This document shows positions 36,323 to 49,156 of a DNA stretch of 64,000 bases, piece after piece. Made by a program: the position numbers and the translations under genes. How positions within the stretch are numbered: position 1 is the first letter of the stretch; the number at the start of each line of letters is the position of its first letter. Below the pieces are notes generated by a model. The model searched no databases. It had not been told where the DNA came from and was given only the letters and a program-made list of their open reading frames with translations. Source of the DNA: Collybiopsis luxurians FD-317 M1 (lineage: Eukaryota; Basidiomycota; Agaricomycetes; Agaricales; Omphalotaceae); contig KN834790.1 of the NCBI GenBank assembly GCA_000827265.1, positions 353,513-417,512 on the forward strand. Reading direction: 5' to 3'.

Positions 36323-38280
36323 GTGGGTGAATGGGATGATTAGAGATGAAAAGGACTGTAGGAGCAAATTATGGGTAACAAATGAATGAGAGGAGCCGAA
36401 CGGAGCAGCAAATGATGAGGGATCCCAGAGTCAAGACATGGGTTTTATACTTGAATCGTATTGCCAATTCAGGTGCTACTTCCAGCACATCAAGAGCAAG
36501 TCGAGCTCAGGCGGGATATGGCGGCTCCACCAGGGCACACGGACGTTTCCAGGGACTACACAGGGGTTCGTTTTCTGCACCGTGGCCTAGGTTGTATTCC
36601 ATAGCTTCATACGGCATGTAGATAGGAGTAGTCTTTGAATTTGCAAACAGAAGTGGAGGGCGAGCACACCAACAAGAAAGGCGGCCGCCCTCGTTGTCGA
36701 GTCCTGCATGCCAACCTAAATTGGTCGCGAATGAAAGTGATTTAGGGGCCTGAATTTTGCATACGCAATCTAGAGATGCAAATTATTCCATATACGATCC
36801 GCACCCTCTGTTTAATATTATCAACTGCGCTACTCGGAACGAACGTGTGATTGAGATAAGTAGCTTCGCGAGGAAGGGGACATGATCATGGTTGCGGAAT
36901 GAATGGACGCCCGAACACGTGATCTTTCCAGTCCGATTACCAGCTTTTCCGAGTCGCTCACAGCAGCAATTTCAAGTTGGCCAAAAGATTGCCTTTTCTT
37001 GAATCAGAAATTTGGCTAGGGTATAAATATCAAATCTTGAATGTGCCTAACGCCGGTCTTCACTCATTTTGTTGTGATCAACCTTCGCATCACTCTGCCT
37101 CTAGTCTCCTCTAAGCATCCGACGAAGGGTGTGTGTATATGTACGGGTGTCCGACATAAGATTAGAGTCACAGCCATCGCCCATCAGCTTGACGTGTTTC
37201 GCCGCGTTTGTCTACTTCAACGACGACGTGTAAATACCCGCATCCTCACCTTCCCTCAATTAAAACTCAATTTTGCACTTCCTTTACCTCGAGTGAGCAC
37301 GTTTGGTCACGTCAGAACGTCATAGGTTGATCATTCCATCAGCACAGTCCTTTTTGGATACCGTGTTTTACTTTCACTCGAGACATGGAGCAGAGCGGAG
37401 ATGTAGAGCATTGTAAGAACAGCGTAGGAAAAGATAGGCCGGGTCCCAGATCTGCTTCTTCAGCAGATGCATTGGTACTCTGCCTCTCCGCTTCTTGGTC
37501 TTGGCAGCCAGTATCGTGATTCTCAGGCGTTCATATTAGTCTTAAGTTTTGCAAGCCTTTCACCTGGAAATCAAACTCGGAAGAGCTCCCCTTATGATCA
37601 TGGAAATAGATCTAGAGAAACTCAATCTTCCGGTGAAGCAAAACTTTAGCGAAGACTTGAAGTGATCACCAGTTTTGTAACGGAATCAACTTTCCAGTTG
37701 CACAGATTCCCTTTATTGATAGCTTTTGAGGGCATTTATTGTCGAGTAAATGGAGTCATGCAGATAGGAAATTATGTAATTTCAGCATAAAGGGAATCGA
37801 GTTGGGTTCCTCGTCGTTCGATATAACCAGCTTTGGCCGCGTGTGAAAAAGTACGGGGATAGGTTATATCTAGGGCACATTTGAAAGCGACACAGAGTCT
37901 CTAATGGTAAGAAGCTAGAATAATAATCCAATCTTGATAGCAGGATCTACTCCAAGTTGGGTACTCTTTTTCAATTGCTTACTTACCTAACGGCTAAAGT
38001 TTGGCAAAGTATACAACAATCAAGGTACCCAATTTGAAACACTCTTGATAGTTTTCTACTGGGGCTTTAAAGCTGTTGATTCCAGATGGATCAAGCAGTA
38101 CTTCTATAGTTCAAACCCTCAATACACAGGAAAAATCAAGGAAGAGTTCGAGAGTTTCTTTGTGTCAGCTTTGTGTCTTAACTTTTAAGTGACCCAAAGG
38201 TTTGAGTTCGAGGGATCTGCATTAGAGTTGGCTAGATAGTGTTCCTAAGATGTACGAGCAAGACTCAAAGAGAGACTAAG
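36323..38280. other. Intergenic, no gene recognised
   Basis: Upstream region of the thaumatin-like gene (minus) and a long stretch of short frames without domain signals. A TATAAATAT word occurs at about 37023. No supported transcript. Confidence 0.35.
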
Positions 38281-38286
38281 TCGACA

Positions 38287-38850
38287 CAAGAGGCTTTCGC
38301 AGGAGTAAGCGCTGAAAGTAACTTCTATCAAGAAAAAAGCTGCGCTAAAGTTCTCAGGACCCCCAAATGGCACGGAGGACCCCCGTGCCATTTGGGCGAT
38401 GCGAACCCAATGGCCGAGATGCCGCTCTAGCAATGCTCGCGGCCCGCTCTCCAGTTCGATAGCTTGAATTGAAATATGCAGTATGTATATGTATTTAGAT
38501 AATATAATTCCAATAATTTAATAACTCTCAAATAATCCGGCAGTTCATGGATTCTACACCAAAACTCGAAGAGAGAATGATCTCATATCACCCAGCTAAT
38601 GGACCAACATAAAAGGCTCCTCATTGCAGGTGGTGAAAATGAAGTCTGGCGTATATAGCATACTGTCTAAATACATATACATACTCTGCATATTTCGATT
38701 CAAGCTATTGAACTGGAGAGTGGGCCGCGGCAAGGTTGAGCATTGCTGGAGCGGCATCTCGGCCACTGGGGTCCTGAGAACTTTAGCACAGCATACAGAG
38801 ACAGAGGTTACTTTCAGCGCTTACTCCTCCGAAAGCCCCTTGGTCCTTTC
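38287..38850. repeat. Large inverted repeat (foldback), arms about 200 bp
   Basis: The left arm (about 38287-38500: CTTTCGCAGGAGTAAGCGCTGAAAGTAAC ... GCCGAGATGCCGCTC ... CGGCCCGCTCTCCAGTTC ... ATACATATTT-like) reappears reverse-complemented at about 38655-38850 (ACTGGAGAGTGGGCCGCGGC ... GAGCGGCATCTCGGCC ... CTTTCAGCGCTTACTCC). The spacer is about 150 bp. It ends 140 bp before the start codon of the RING-CH gene. It looks like a foldback or MITE-type element; no flanking target duplication was established. Confidence 0.75.
38362..38396. repeat. Perfect 14-bp hairpin inside the left foldback arm
   Basis: CCCAAATGGCACGG is followed after seven bases by CCGTGCCATTTGGG. The right foldback arm lacks this hairpin, so it is a local inverted duplication in the left arm. 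Confidence 0.8.
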
Positions 38851-38988
38851 TCGCCGATGCCGACATGATGCAATGGGCATGGGCGCTAAATTATCCGTCC
38901 CTTTTTCCTCGAAGCTACATTGACAGTGACCAGGTGCTCATCATTGAAAGGCAGTTTCTTTTGGCACCAGGTATCACCCAGTTCAAGA

Positions 38989-40751
38989 ATGAGCGATTAT
39001 GTTCCAACTATCGACGACATTCGCGTCAAGATGTGCTATATCTGTCGCGAAGAAGAAACGTTCGACTCTCCCTCAGATCCTCCTTCTTCCTGGACCCATC
39101 CATGCAGATGTACTTTAATTGCTCATGAATCTTGCCTGCTTTCTTGGATTGAAACTGCGCAAGCTAAACCTACTACGTCTGGTCATCGAGATGCTTTAAA
39201 GTGTCCACAATGTGGGACTAGATACGAGATTGTTCATACCGGTGGTTTGTGGGGATACATTGAACGCGGCGTGTGGAGAGTGTTGACAGAGATCAATGTT
39301 GCTGTGGGGTATCTAGGAAAAGTTGTGTTGATAATGGTGCCCAGTACGGTAGTCAGTGTTGTTGGGGCTGGTGGGTGGTACCTCGGGCAAGCATGTTTTT
39401 GACGACTAATGAGCGCGACAGGAACTTATTGGATACTAACAAAGTATGGAGCCTATGCTGTACGCGAATTTTTCGGAAAACAGTGCGTTATTTCCATCGT
39501 TTTCTCTTCCGCCAATCCAACGCCTTCATAGAGTGTATGACACGTTTTTATCATCCGATATGTCGATATGGCCATGGACCGCGTACATAAACCTTCCGCT
39601 CATTCCCATCTTTCTCATCGCCTCCCGTTTTGATTCCACAGGCTATGGATATCTTCCGGTCGTCTCTGCGCTGTTGGAATGGCCCAACTTATATGATCCA
39701 CGGTTATTACTCAATATGCCCACCACTTCTACCTCGATATCCACTACACTCTATCCTCCCTCTCCCTACACAGTTGGATTTATTCTCCTACCCCTCGCTC
39801 GATATCTGTATAGCAAAGCTCTTGCTAAAGTTACGCAATGGGTATTGGGTCCACGGATACCCACAGTCAATGGAGAAGATGAAAATGCTTTAATGGTAGT
39901 GCGGGTGAGAGGAGGCGCAGCAGCAGCAGGTCCAAATCCCGACAATGCCAACGCGGATGGGAACAACGCCAATCCAGAGCCCGCAGTTGAACCTGCGGAT
40001 GACGGAGACCAAGAGCAGACTATAACTATTTACGCCTCTCCTCTAGGACGTAAACTCGCCGGCGCCCTTCTTGTACCGCTCGTAGCGAGGTACATGGGTA
40101 ACTTTTTACTTCGACTGGCATCAAGACAAAGCGTCTTGGCAAGGTACCTAAGGCGACTTCTAGCCATTGGTCCCCAGTCCAAACCGAGTCCCAACCTGTC
40201 ATGGTGGAATAAAGCGACACTGGGCGAAGAATATCCGAATCCGACGTGGAGCTCGGCGTCAAAGTCGTCAGAATCCATCCTTGGATCCCCATCGCCTCTC
40301 AGCTTTGGTTTCGGCGTTGGGAGTTTGAAGTGGCAGATCGACGGAAACAAGAGAGGGAATGTCTCGTGGAAGGATGTCTTGCGGGTGCTGTGGGGTGGAT
40401 CGAAGGCTTGGGCTGACTTCGACCCTGTTTGGTGTGTTTTTTCTTCTGTGATCTTCCACATCAACGGCATCTCACAGTATTTGCTCCAGGTGGAGGAATA
40501 CGATTGGATTCGGGCTTTTTGTCGTGGTGAGTAACTTTTGTCCCTTAGAGCTTCTCTCTTTTCCCTACCTTATACTCTCAATCGAAAACCCAATTTTTAA
40601 TTGTTCTCTGTCTTCAAAAACTTAGGCAAAAGACGCCCTCAACCTTCTTCATCTATATCTCATCAAACGTGAACGGGAATCAAGAAAGATCAAGAACAGA
40701 GATTTTTCGGGGGTTGAACTGGGTGGTTTGGAGCTGATCCCACGCCCATGA
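38989..40751 (+). CDS. RING-CH (MARCH-type) membrane E3 ubiquitin ligase (501 aa)
   Basis: Five exons: 38989-39370, 39422-39482, 39532-40431, 40490-40526, 40626-40751. They splice in frame to 501 codons. Residues 16-75 form a C4HC3 RING-CH domain (C16-x2-C19, C39-x-C41, H46-x2-C49, C72-x2-C75), the E2-binding module of MARCH/Doa10 ligases. Several hydrophobic segments follow (LIMVPSTVVSVVGAG, LPLIPIFLIAS, VGFILLPLARYL, LAGALLVPLVARYM, TIGFGLFVV), so it is an integral membrane protein. An Asn/Pro/Asp-rich linker lies in the middle. The exon 3/4 junction restores DPVWWRNTIG, which the unspliced frame would lose. It probably ubiquitinates membrane proteins; the substrate is unknown. The MSDYVP start is chosen over an upstream ATG at 38920, which lies closer to the foldback repeat. 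Confidence 0.85.
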
Positions 40752-43019
40752 TGTATGTTTTGATGTCTTAATGGCGCTGTGCGGTGCGCGTCCCGCTGCG
40801 TGATAGTTCTGCGATGACATACTTCGAAGGATCGTCCGTAGCTTATAGATCCGGCCAAATTCAAGTTATGAGTATGATTCAAGAAGGATCGTAGGTGCTA
40901 AGTAGTGGCGCTTGAATACAAAATATCCGCCTTTTCAAACCGTCACTTGAACAGTGACTCGTGTCAACGCTGAATTTCTCGAATGTCGCCATGCTATGAA
41001 CAGCTTCGACCTATAGGCTATCGTAGTTTCCGATGTGGTCAAATGTGCCGTTGCTTCAGACGATCAGCTTTTTGCAAGAGCCTCAGGCTGTAAATGCAGA
41101 CTGTTACGACATGATTACGCTTACCAGCTAACCTACGATACTCGTTTCAAGCCGATCTGAGAATAGGTTCTTGCTCATATTCGGGATACTATCGCCTTCC
41201 AATACATATTTCATAGGGGAATGCGGTGAGAAGATAAAGAATCGCTGCTTCTCTGTGAGCCACTATCTTGGTTTGTATGTCTTCTAGAATGTGCTGGGAT
41301 GCACTTGAGGGAGGGAAGGACAAGGACTCGAGGCAGCTTGTTGAATTTGGGAGAGCTGGCCATCTCTGGGGTCAAACTATAAAGCGATCTATCTGCGAGT
41401 TTTGTTTTCGTCGGCCAGGGGAGACCATTAGCCTCAAGAGTCCAGACCTGACGTACCTATGTATGTGGGAGTCTGGAGACTACTTCTGTAGTGGTATGTG
41501 AACGCCTAGCGCGACAGGTAGGGCCTTCTCCGTTTGTCAGTAGAGCGGCTGGTCATTTATCATACGGAATCGAGCGTAAGCCGACACGTATACCCCAAAT
41601 ACCTGCGGAGGTTATGAACGCTGTCAGAAGAGACTGGACTTCCGCGGGAAGTCACAGCAAAAGTCTGAAAAAAAAGAACTTTGCATATAACTTACCGACC
41701 CAAACGGAGAAAGGGAGCGGAAATACGGTCTCGGTCTCCTAGATATAGATTTTGCGGCGAATTTAGGTAGCGACGGAGTTTGATAGACAGGAGTCACCTT
41801 GAATGGCCATTCCAGGAACACGGTACTTCTTCGTCTTAAGCACGCAAATTTGTTAGCTTGCGATACAACTGGGGGCACAATTATGCTGAACTGCAGCTCT
41901 CCCGAGAGTGGTAGGAGAGGGGATGCAACTGGAGGAGCTCGACATCGAACTTTAGCGCCCACAGCGGCATCCCGGCAACTTTGTTCTGAAAACCGCCGTA
42001 AATATTTCTTGCGTATTTCCGCCATGATTCCACTCCGGTCTCAGAACCCCCCAGAACACCATATTCCAACATACCCCGATTGCTCGAGGCTGAAAGAAGT
42101 TGGAAATACGGTCACAGTATTTAGGTACGAGTACCAGGGCTCCGGATGACTGATTTATTTTGTTCAGTAATCTTGACTTCTTTTCGTTCAAAATACAGTG
42201 CAGCTGAAATGGCTGTGACCCAATAATTCCGTAAAAGCTTTCGTCTAGAAAGCTCTAGATGTAGCAACATATGAGTTCTTCAAGACACGTACGTATAGAA
42301 GTCTCAACTGCTGATTGAAATCCTCGTTATTGGTGCGATGTTCAAGGGTCGCGACCGTCATGCGACTCAACGTTTCAGTGCAACTGTTAGAACCCCGATG
42401 TTCCAAGTATCCTGCCACGGAAGCTCACAAGTCGCGTATCAAACGCAGCCTCGAGCTTCTTCGACGCCTCAGTTCTGCATCACACCTAACCCAGTCCCAT
42501 AACAAAGTCGTGATGTAATATCATCCTCTCGGTTTCGATCGACCGTCATCTGAGTAGAAAATCTATATCGAGCCTAGAAGGTTATCCTTTCTTCGTCAAT
42601 TGCATCGTCGTTCTTTCGCCAGTACAGCCTGCCGAATTGTACAGGATCAAAATGTTCATCTGCACGCAGCACGGAACAACTTCATTTACGCCCTTCTAAT
42701 CTTCGACCTTGCCTCCTTTATGTCAAGAAAGCTTTTTGTCAGCGGGAATGGAAAGCTACCACCTGGAGTACATGCTTTTGCGAGGAACCATCCTGTGTGG
42801 AGCGTAACAAAGGCTCTCGGCATGTCATCGTCCACGGTAGCTCCATTACTCCCATGACGGTAATGGATGCCGTGAATCAAGGATCGTCGAATCTCTATTC
42901 GTTGAACGAACTGATTCTTCTAAGCTTTGGCCACCGCCCCATGACAAAATCATATATAACTGGAACTGGAATAGCCTCGGTGCCCAGTGCATTGCCTACT
43001 TACCAAGACTCCTTCCAGC
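40752..43019. other. Intergenic, no gene recognised
   Basis: Frames of 60-130 codons occur on both strands (for example 41624-42025 minus), but none shows a domain, signal peptide or consistent splice context. GGAAATACGGTC is found twice (41738 and 42099). Left unannotated. Confidence 0.35.
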
Positions 43020-43589
43020 ATGAAGTTTGCTCCTCTTACGCTTTTCTCTACCGTGCTTGCCGTGGTTTCTACCTCCCTTGCCCAAAACACCGTTATCGGA
43101 TCCCCTTTACAGGGAGCTTCCGTCTCAGCGGGATCCAATTTTACAGTCAGAATTGACCGACCCGTACATATATCTTTTTCTTCCTACCACGGTACATTCT
43201 TCTAAATGTTTATTGTCCCCCTTTTTAGGACACCCTCTCTGGCTCTGAAGAAGTGGCCGTCGTAATAGGCCTATGGTCCTGCGGAAATAACCCATGTCCA
43301 GGTCCTACGAATATCTTGGGAAGTATACTCTACAACGGACCATATAAGCCACAGTTCTCCGACCCTTCGGATGGTCTCCCTCCACATGAGAACTTTACTG
43401 TAGCCATTCCCTCCGGTTTTACCCAAGGACGAGCACAGTTGGGTGTTGTTCATGTGGCCCTAGGTGGAGTAAGTAGTTTTGCTCCACGTTTCGTCACTTG
43501 CAGAAGGCGGTCGCTCACATTTGATTTTTCTCTAGGCAGGATTGGCGCCATTCATGCAAACGATGAACTCGACGGTGAATATTGTGTAA
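43020..43589 (+). CDS. Small secreted protein (145 aa), function unknown
   Basis: Three exons: 43020-43163, 43229-43468, 43536-43589. They give 145 codons in frame. The N-terminus MKFAPLTLFSTVLAVVSTSLA is a clear signal peptide, followed by QNTVIGSP and a V-x-x-G-x-N-F-T-V beta-strand-like start. The body has SGSEEVAVVIGLWSC with a short Cys pair (SCGNNPC), N-glycosylation sequons and FTVAIPSGF. The pattern resembles a common class of small beta-rich secreted proteins of Agaricomycetes of unknown role. It ends 105 bp from the end of methyltransferase M1, tail to tail. Confidence 0.7.
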
Positions 43590-43694
43590 ATCACCTGATG
43601 GACTGCATATTGTACTCTACATACTGTTGCTTAACCGATTTACTATATACGACTATTGATCTTTTTTAACCTTCTGGTAGCTTACAAGATCTAA

Positions 43695-44669
43695 TCACTT
43701 TTTGGTGGCACAGATGACGCAGTAAACCTCAAACACCCCTCCCAACCCTGCTTTCCACTCCCCTTCCACAGACTCCATAAGTGAATCAAACTCTTCGCTC
43801 GAATGCACGATTCCCAGACCATCACATTTGAACACTGTAGGTTTCAACGCAACCAGCGAATCCTTAATCACTCGCGAGCCTTTGCATCCTTCCTCTCCAA
43901 GTGTGTTTCCCACAGGAATAGACTTCATCTCCACCGTGATATCCCCGAAACCCGCCTTTTGGAGCAAAGGTGGGAGCTTGACCGATATATCATCCATCAG
44001 ACCATGCTTTGCGAGAAGAGCCTTAAACAGAGATTGTAGAGGCAATCGAGCTGGCCCCGTCGTGTACTGTAAGCGATCGCCTGCCCAAATGAAATCTACG
44101 AGTTGAATGTGCCCTCCTGGCTTGACGATTCTGCCAAATTCAGAGACAGCGAGATGCCATTGCTCTTCTGTCAAAGCGCCGACGAGGAATTTCTGAGAGA
44201 CAAAGTCAAAATGAGAGCTCCACTCTGACGGAAGTGAGAGGATGGAGTCTTGAGAAAAGTGGATATTGGAAGTAATGCTGCTTCCTTCGGGGAAGAATTT
44301 TGTGGAAATGTCGATTGCGTGGATGGTCACTGATGGAGGAACAGTTTTGGCAAGTTCAATAGACCATATTCCTGTACTCGTAACATTAAACTCAACAATT
44401 GCGTACGCATTTTCTCGACGGAGCGGACCGTCCCGCTTACCTGTCCCAGCCCCCGACTCTAGAACCACTGCATCTGGAGGGAGCGAAATTTTCGTATCAT
44501 GAATCAGGCGATCGCTATGTATGTGCCTGAGGAAGAACCAGAACTGGAAATTCAATCTATCAAGTAGGTGAATTCTGCAAGCTTGGGTAGATCCATGTAC
44601 CACGATGGCTTACCTCGAGCGTTCAGCGTCGTCTTTTCACAAGAATACGTATCGGTTTTCTTCAGCCAT
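43695..44669 (-). CDS. SAM-dependent methyltransferase M1, divergent, LaeA/UMTA-like
   Basis: Exons 2 and 3 are clear: 44441-44574 and 43695-44371, joined in frame across motif I (VLESGAGTG followed by IWSIELA). Motif II-like IHAIDIS and the PGGHIQLVDF strand follow. It has the same three-exon plan as M2-M7 but is far more diverged. Exon 1 is odd: from ATG 44669, the donor equivalent to the other copies (after 44614) leaves an in-frame TGA. A GTGAAA donor after 44641 avoids it in the correct phase and gives 279 aa with a shortened N-terminus. M1 is therefore either an altered but working gene or a copy with a broken first exon. Substrate unknown. Confidence 0.65.
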
Positions 44670-45529
44670 TGGTGAATGCAAAACCCATCTTTGACTGGAG
44701 TCGATTTATAGGTGAGCGAAGCCCCGCCCGATTGTCGAGAATTCCTTCTTGAGGATGGTGATGCTTATGCCGCATCGGGATACTCCTCAGAAATCCGGCG
44801 TTCAGATCTTGGACCGTGCCGTGTAATATACTTCCTTCTTTCTGATGGTAATGATAACCTCTTCACATTTCCTTCGGACCCTTGATCTCAATTATTCGTT
44901 CTTCCATGATCACCCTTTCTGGGGAAAGGTGATACTCATCTGTTTACACCCATTTTCCAGGTAGCATTACCGAGGATAGCAGAGAAAATTTCACTCAATA
45001 CTCGCCATGATCGTGACGTACTCGCTAGAGCGAACATCAGAAAGCGCAAGTAAAATATCTGGAAAAAAATAGCTCAAAACCGGCTGGAAAGCTTGGCTCT
45101 GCTAGATTACTCTACTCTCGCCGGAGGTATCAGAGCTCCAGAATAACAGGATTGAACTCATCGTGCCCCATATATCAGTCTTGCATTTACCGCCAATAGT
45201 ATCTGGTATATCCATCTTCCCGAATTTATGCAGGGCGAGGGAGGACTTAACCGACCAAACGAAGTTTCAGATGGGCGGAGAGAATTCTGATACATTTCCC
45301 GCCAAAATGAGTCCGTTTAAGACCATTGACGATAGCAAATAAGCATACATTTCCATCTAGAATCCAGAATATCCGCGGTCTCTGTACATAAACAAATAAA
45401 AAAAAGAAAGAAAAGCAAAAGTAATCCCCCAAATACCTCCGTTTTAGAATTGAATCTTGAATCTTCCCGAGGCCTTTTCACCTCCCTCCGCAGCGCTTCT
45501 TGCGTGACGAGTAGGGTTCACATGTTCCA
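44670..45529. other. Intergenic between M1 and the CtIP-like gene
   Basis: 5' flank of M1 and 3' flank of the CtIP-like gene, both minus-strand. No supported gene. Confidence 0.4.
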
Positions 45530-48500
45530 TCATCGCTTCCTCCACCTCCCCCGACCCTCCGCGGCTTCCCTCTCGATCTCCTGCATCTTCTGCTGATGTA
45601 TCTCATTCGCCCGTTCATTAATATCCCCTACCATCTGCGTATCCGGAAATCCAATTTCCCAATACCCCGGCGGAGTGACGGCTCGGCTCCATGCAGCTCG
45701 ATGTCGAGAGATGGTCTGCTTGTGTGCTTGCATAGAACGCTCGGAGGTTTCCTTGCTCCAATTAGCTCCTCGATCTTCTCCACGACGATTTTGATTACGT
45801 TTACCCTTCGAAGGGGAATCGAAATCATCGAAAAGTTCTTCTTCGTCGACCTCAGGATGTCCTCGTTTCCTCGAGGAGGTATGATTGCGATTGCGATGAT
45901 TTGCATGCTTGTGTTGACAGCGTATCGGCGAGCCATCGTCGTCGCTCGAGCCCTTGACGGGAGACTTCCATAAGGGTGGTTGGAGACGAGGAGGGAGGGG
46001 ACCAACGGCACGGTAGTACTACAGATGCGAAGATGAGATAGTCGACGTGGTCTTATTGAAGATGTGAGGATCTCGATCAGGGTCCACTTACCTCCCGACA
46101 CTCCTCACAGTCTTCCGCAACTGCCAGCTGTTTCCTCGCGTTGCCCCTCACAACCTCATTATACTCGTAAGCAAACCCTCCATTCCGCGACGGATCAATC
46201 TCGTATAATTCATTGATTGTTTTGGGAGCGCGGGTATCTCCTTCCTCATCACCATCCTTCTTCCTCCCATATCTCCCATGACCTTTAAACGGCATATAGT
46301 CATCCAACGGACCCTTTCGGCCTTGCTTCTTCGACGTCGTCGCCGCCTGTCGTTTGCGTTCCATCCATCGATCTCCATTTGTGGGCGTCTCCGTCTCCCA
46401 TACTCTCTCTTTTCCTTTTCCTTTTCCTTTCCCAGATTCTGAGTAAACAGCCTGATTTTTATCCTGGGATCTATCAGCTGCTCGATCTCGATCTTCATCA
46501 CTTTTCCTGCTCTCCATGTCACCATCGCTCCTCCGTCTATCCCTGCTCCTATTCTCCTTGTTTTCTAAATCGTCTGCGGCAGCCACAAGTTCCGCTAAAA
46601 GTGCCGCACCGCCGTCGGTCTTTCGTCTGTCCTTCTTCTCTTCGCCCGTCCTCGTCCCTTTGTCTTTTACAAACATCGGAACAGCAGCAGAAGTTGTATC
46701 GGGACCCCGGTCTCCGCTTCTGTCCCTTCCACTACTGGGAATGCGCTGATTCTCGTCGGATCTGAAGTACTTCCGCGGTCGTGGTGATTCATCGTACTCG
46801 TCACCCCTGCCATTTTGGGGTTTGTGCTTATCATTGTCTACGAATTCGATGTCAGGCGAAACTGAGCGGGAGCGAGGACGAGGAAGCGGAGCTCGTGCAG
46901 CACGGGAAAGGGTGTCCGGATACTTCGAAAACGAAGTAGGATTGATTGGAGCGGCAGAAGCGCTGGGATTATAATTGGACGATTTTGGGTTAGTAGCATT
47001 AGCAGAGGACGATGTGCTTGGTCTGGCAGATTTGGGAATGACTGCAGGAGAGGGAGGAGCGGCGATAGCGCTACGATTAGGTGGTCGCGAGGAAACATTA
47101 TCTGAAGGAGCCGCAGGTGTGGTAGATTCCGACTCCGCATCCGTGTTTTTTAGCGGTGAAGAATTGAGGACCAAGACACGGGGTAGAGTTGGGGAGCATG
47201 ACGAAAGGCGTGAAGGAGCTAGAGAGGGAAGAGGCCTTCGTTGATGTTGCTGCGAGCGTGGTTGAGAAGGCGGTGGTGGCGAGACTAGCGAAGATACGCC
47301 TTTTCCTTGTGAAATTATGGGTGAGAGCGTGGGCCCGGTTGACTTTGAGATGACGGTACGGGTGATGGAGGTCGGGGCCGGAAATTGAGACCAGCGTACT
47401 GATGAAAAGAAGAAAAAGTTAGTACAGACCAAGGGGTGGGATTAGATTTGAAACTTACGTGACTGAGATTCATCCTCTGTCTCTGAATCAGGAACTTGGG
47501 CCGCCGGAGCCTTCCCCAATTTGGAATCTGGGGAGGCAGAGGACGAAGGGATTTTTGGAAGAGCAAAACTAAGCGACCTCGAGTTAGAATTAGAAGTCCT
47601 GACTTTAGACTTTTGAACGGAAACTGTAGTGAATACCAGTATGCATGAGCATAATGTGATCTTTATATGGGAGAGCACTTACATTGCGCATCAGCATCGT
47701 CGCCCTGAGAGCTGCCCAAGGTATTGGTATTCTTTGATTTGGTACTTGGGACGTGAGTTTCGCAGTGCTGTGGATTTTGAGCAGCTATAATGAGCGTCCT
47801 GTTGACAGAATCAGAGGGGATTGGATCGACTAAGGGCGGGTCGGGGGCAGGCCCATTATTAGCTAGAGATAGAGTGAGATTCACGAAGGTTGAAGACGGA
47901 CAAGTAATCTGGTACCTTCGCTCGATGTCAACGAAAACTTTCCAGGAGCTTGCTGATTGACTTTGGAAGAGTCACCAAGGGGTGAAGTTGCCACGGCTGG
48001 AACTGAAGCAGTAGTCGATGCGAGTTCGAATACTAGCCGTGAATTAGACGCGTCCCTTGGTCACAAAGTTTGCAACGACTCACATGTGGAATCCTCCAAA
48101 TTATCCAGCTGTTTGAGTTTGTATTTCTTGCCCGCAACAATCTTGAATAATTCCTTCGCTCTCTCCTTCCCGTTGAACCCAAATTGTTTATCGTACTGCT
48201 GAAACTCTGCAATCTCCGCAGCGCAGAATATCCACCGCTTAAAGCTTTGCCACTTGTCATAATCCTTCTGACGACGCTGTGCAGCTAGTTCATTGCATTG
48301 GACGGTGTCTTCAAGGCGAGAAACAAGATTCTTATTTTCAGCGGAAAGGCGACGACATGATGAAGCACTGTAGAGCATTTAAACCAGACGAGACAAGGAA
48401 TTGAAACATGATAAACATACCTGTCTTCTTTTTCACGTCGCAATGTCGAATTTTCCTCTTCTAATTCCTTTTCTCTCGCTCCCATCTTTTCATTCAACCT

Positions 48501-48821
48501 CGCCGCTTCTTCCAAGTCGTTCTTCAGCTTCCCAACCAGCTCTAAGCAATTACGATAGGTGAGTCCACCGAAGTCATTCTCAGCCCGCATTCCATCAATG
48601 TAAACCTGCGCCTCCATGACATCGGGGAAACCCAAATCCTCTACTAGTTTCTTCGTCCGGTTTTTTAGGTCCCATAACGATTCGCGCAATTGAGTATTAT
48701 GAAACTTTTGCTTGTCAAGGGCGATTTTGTACTTTTGGATTTCTTCGTCATGCTTTCGTTGGATAGCTTTATCGCGTGTGCGGAGGGCGGTACTCTGGAC
48801 GGTGGATGGCACATCTGACAT
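45530..48821 (-). CDS. Sae2/CtIP/Ctp1-type DNA-end resection factor (980 aa)
   Basis: Seven exons on the minus strand: 48421-48821, 48084-48367, 47916-48032, 47683-47862, 47459-47623, 46092-47398, 45530-46018. They splice in frame to 980 codons. The first about 230 residues are charged coiled coil (EKELEEENSTLRREK, RRLSAENKNLVSRLE), fitting the oligomerisation region of CtIP. The middle is long, Pro/Ser-rich and disordered. The C-terminus carries the SAE2 domain hallmarks: DDYMPFKGHGRYG, INELYEIDP, C813-EE-C816, SRHR (922-925), and TPPGYWEIGFPDTQ. CtIP homologues activate Mre11-Rad50-Nbs1 to start resection of double-strand breaks in mitosis and meiosis. I start at MSDVPS because the upstream Met extension is not conserved-looking. 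It is longer than yeast Sae2 but close to animal CtIP. Confidence 0.88.
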
Positions 48822-49156
48822 GGAAGATGATGGTCTAGGTGTAGAGAGTAAACCGGCCGAATCTCTGTAGAGACGGTCACATGATGCGCGTTCGTGACTC
48901 AAATTCCCACGCAAGATTGGAACGCTTTCCACAAAAACAGATATCATGAGATTGAACCCGGTCTACTAGCAGAGCTCGCACGGATGGCTTGGGCCGTGCC
49001 CAAAATACTAGCTGGGAAAACTTAGCTGATCAACTCGAGCGAGTTCTTTATCATGGATGGATCGAGTGTTGCACTACACCATATCGGAGCTTGCACGAGG
49101 GTCATAGCCTTTCAGTTTAAATTCAGCACATTTCAATACATATAACACTGGAAGAG

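Noticed and set aside
39446..40534. Separate 362-codon gene starting at 39446
   Set aside because: Its first codons are out of frame with the conserved YWILTKYGAYAV exon, and splicing at 39482/39532 and 40431/40490 joins it to the RING-CH gene in phase.
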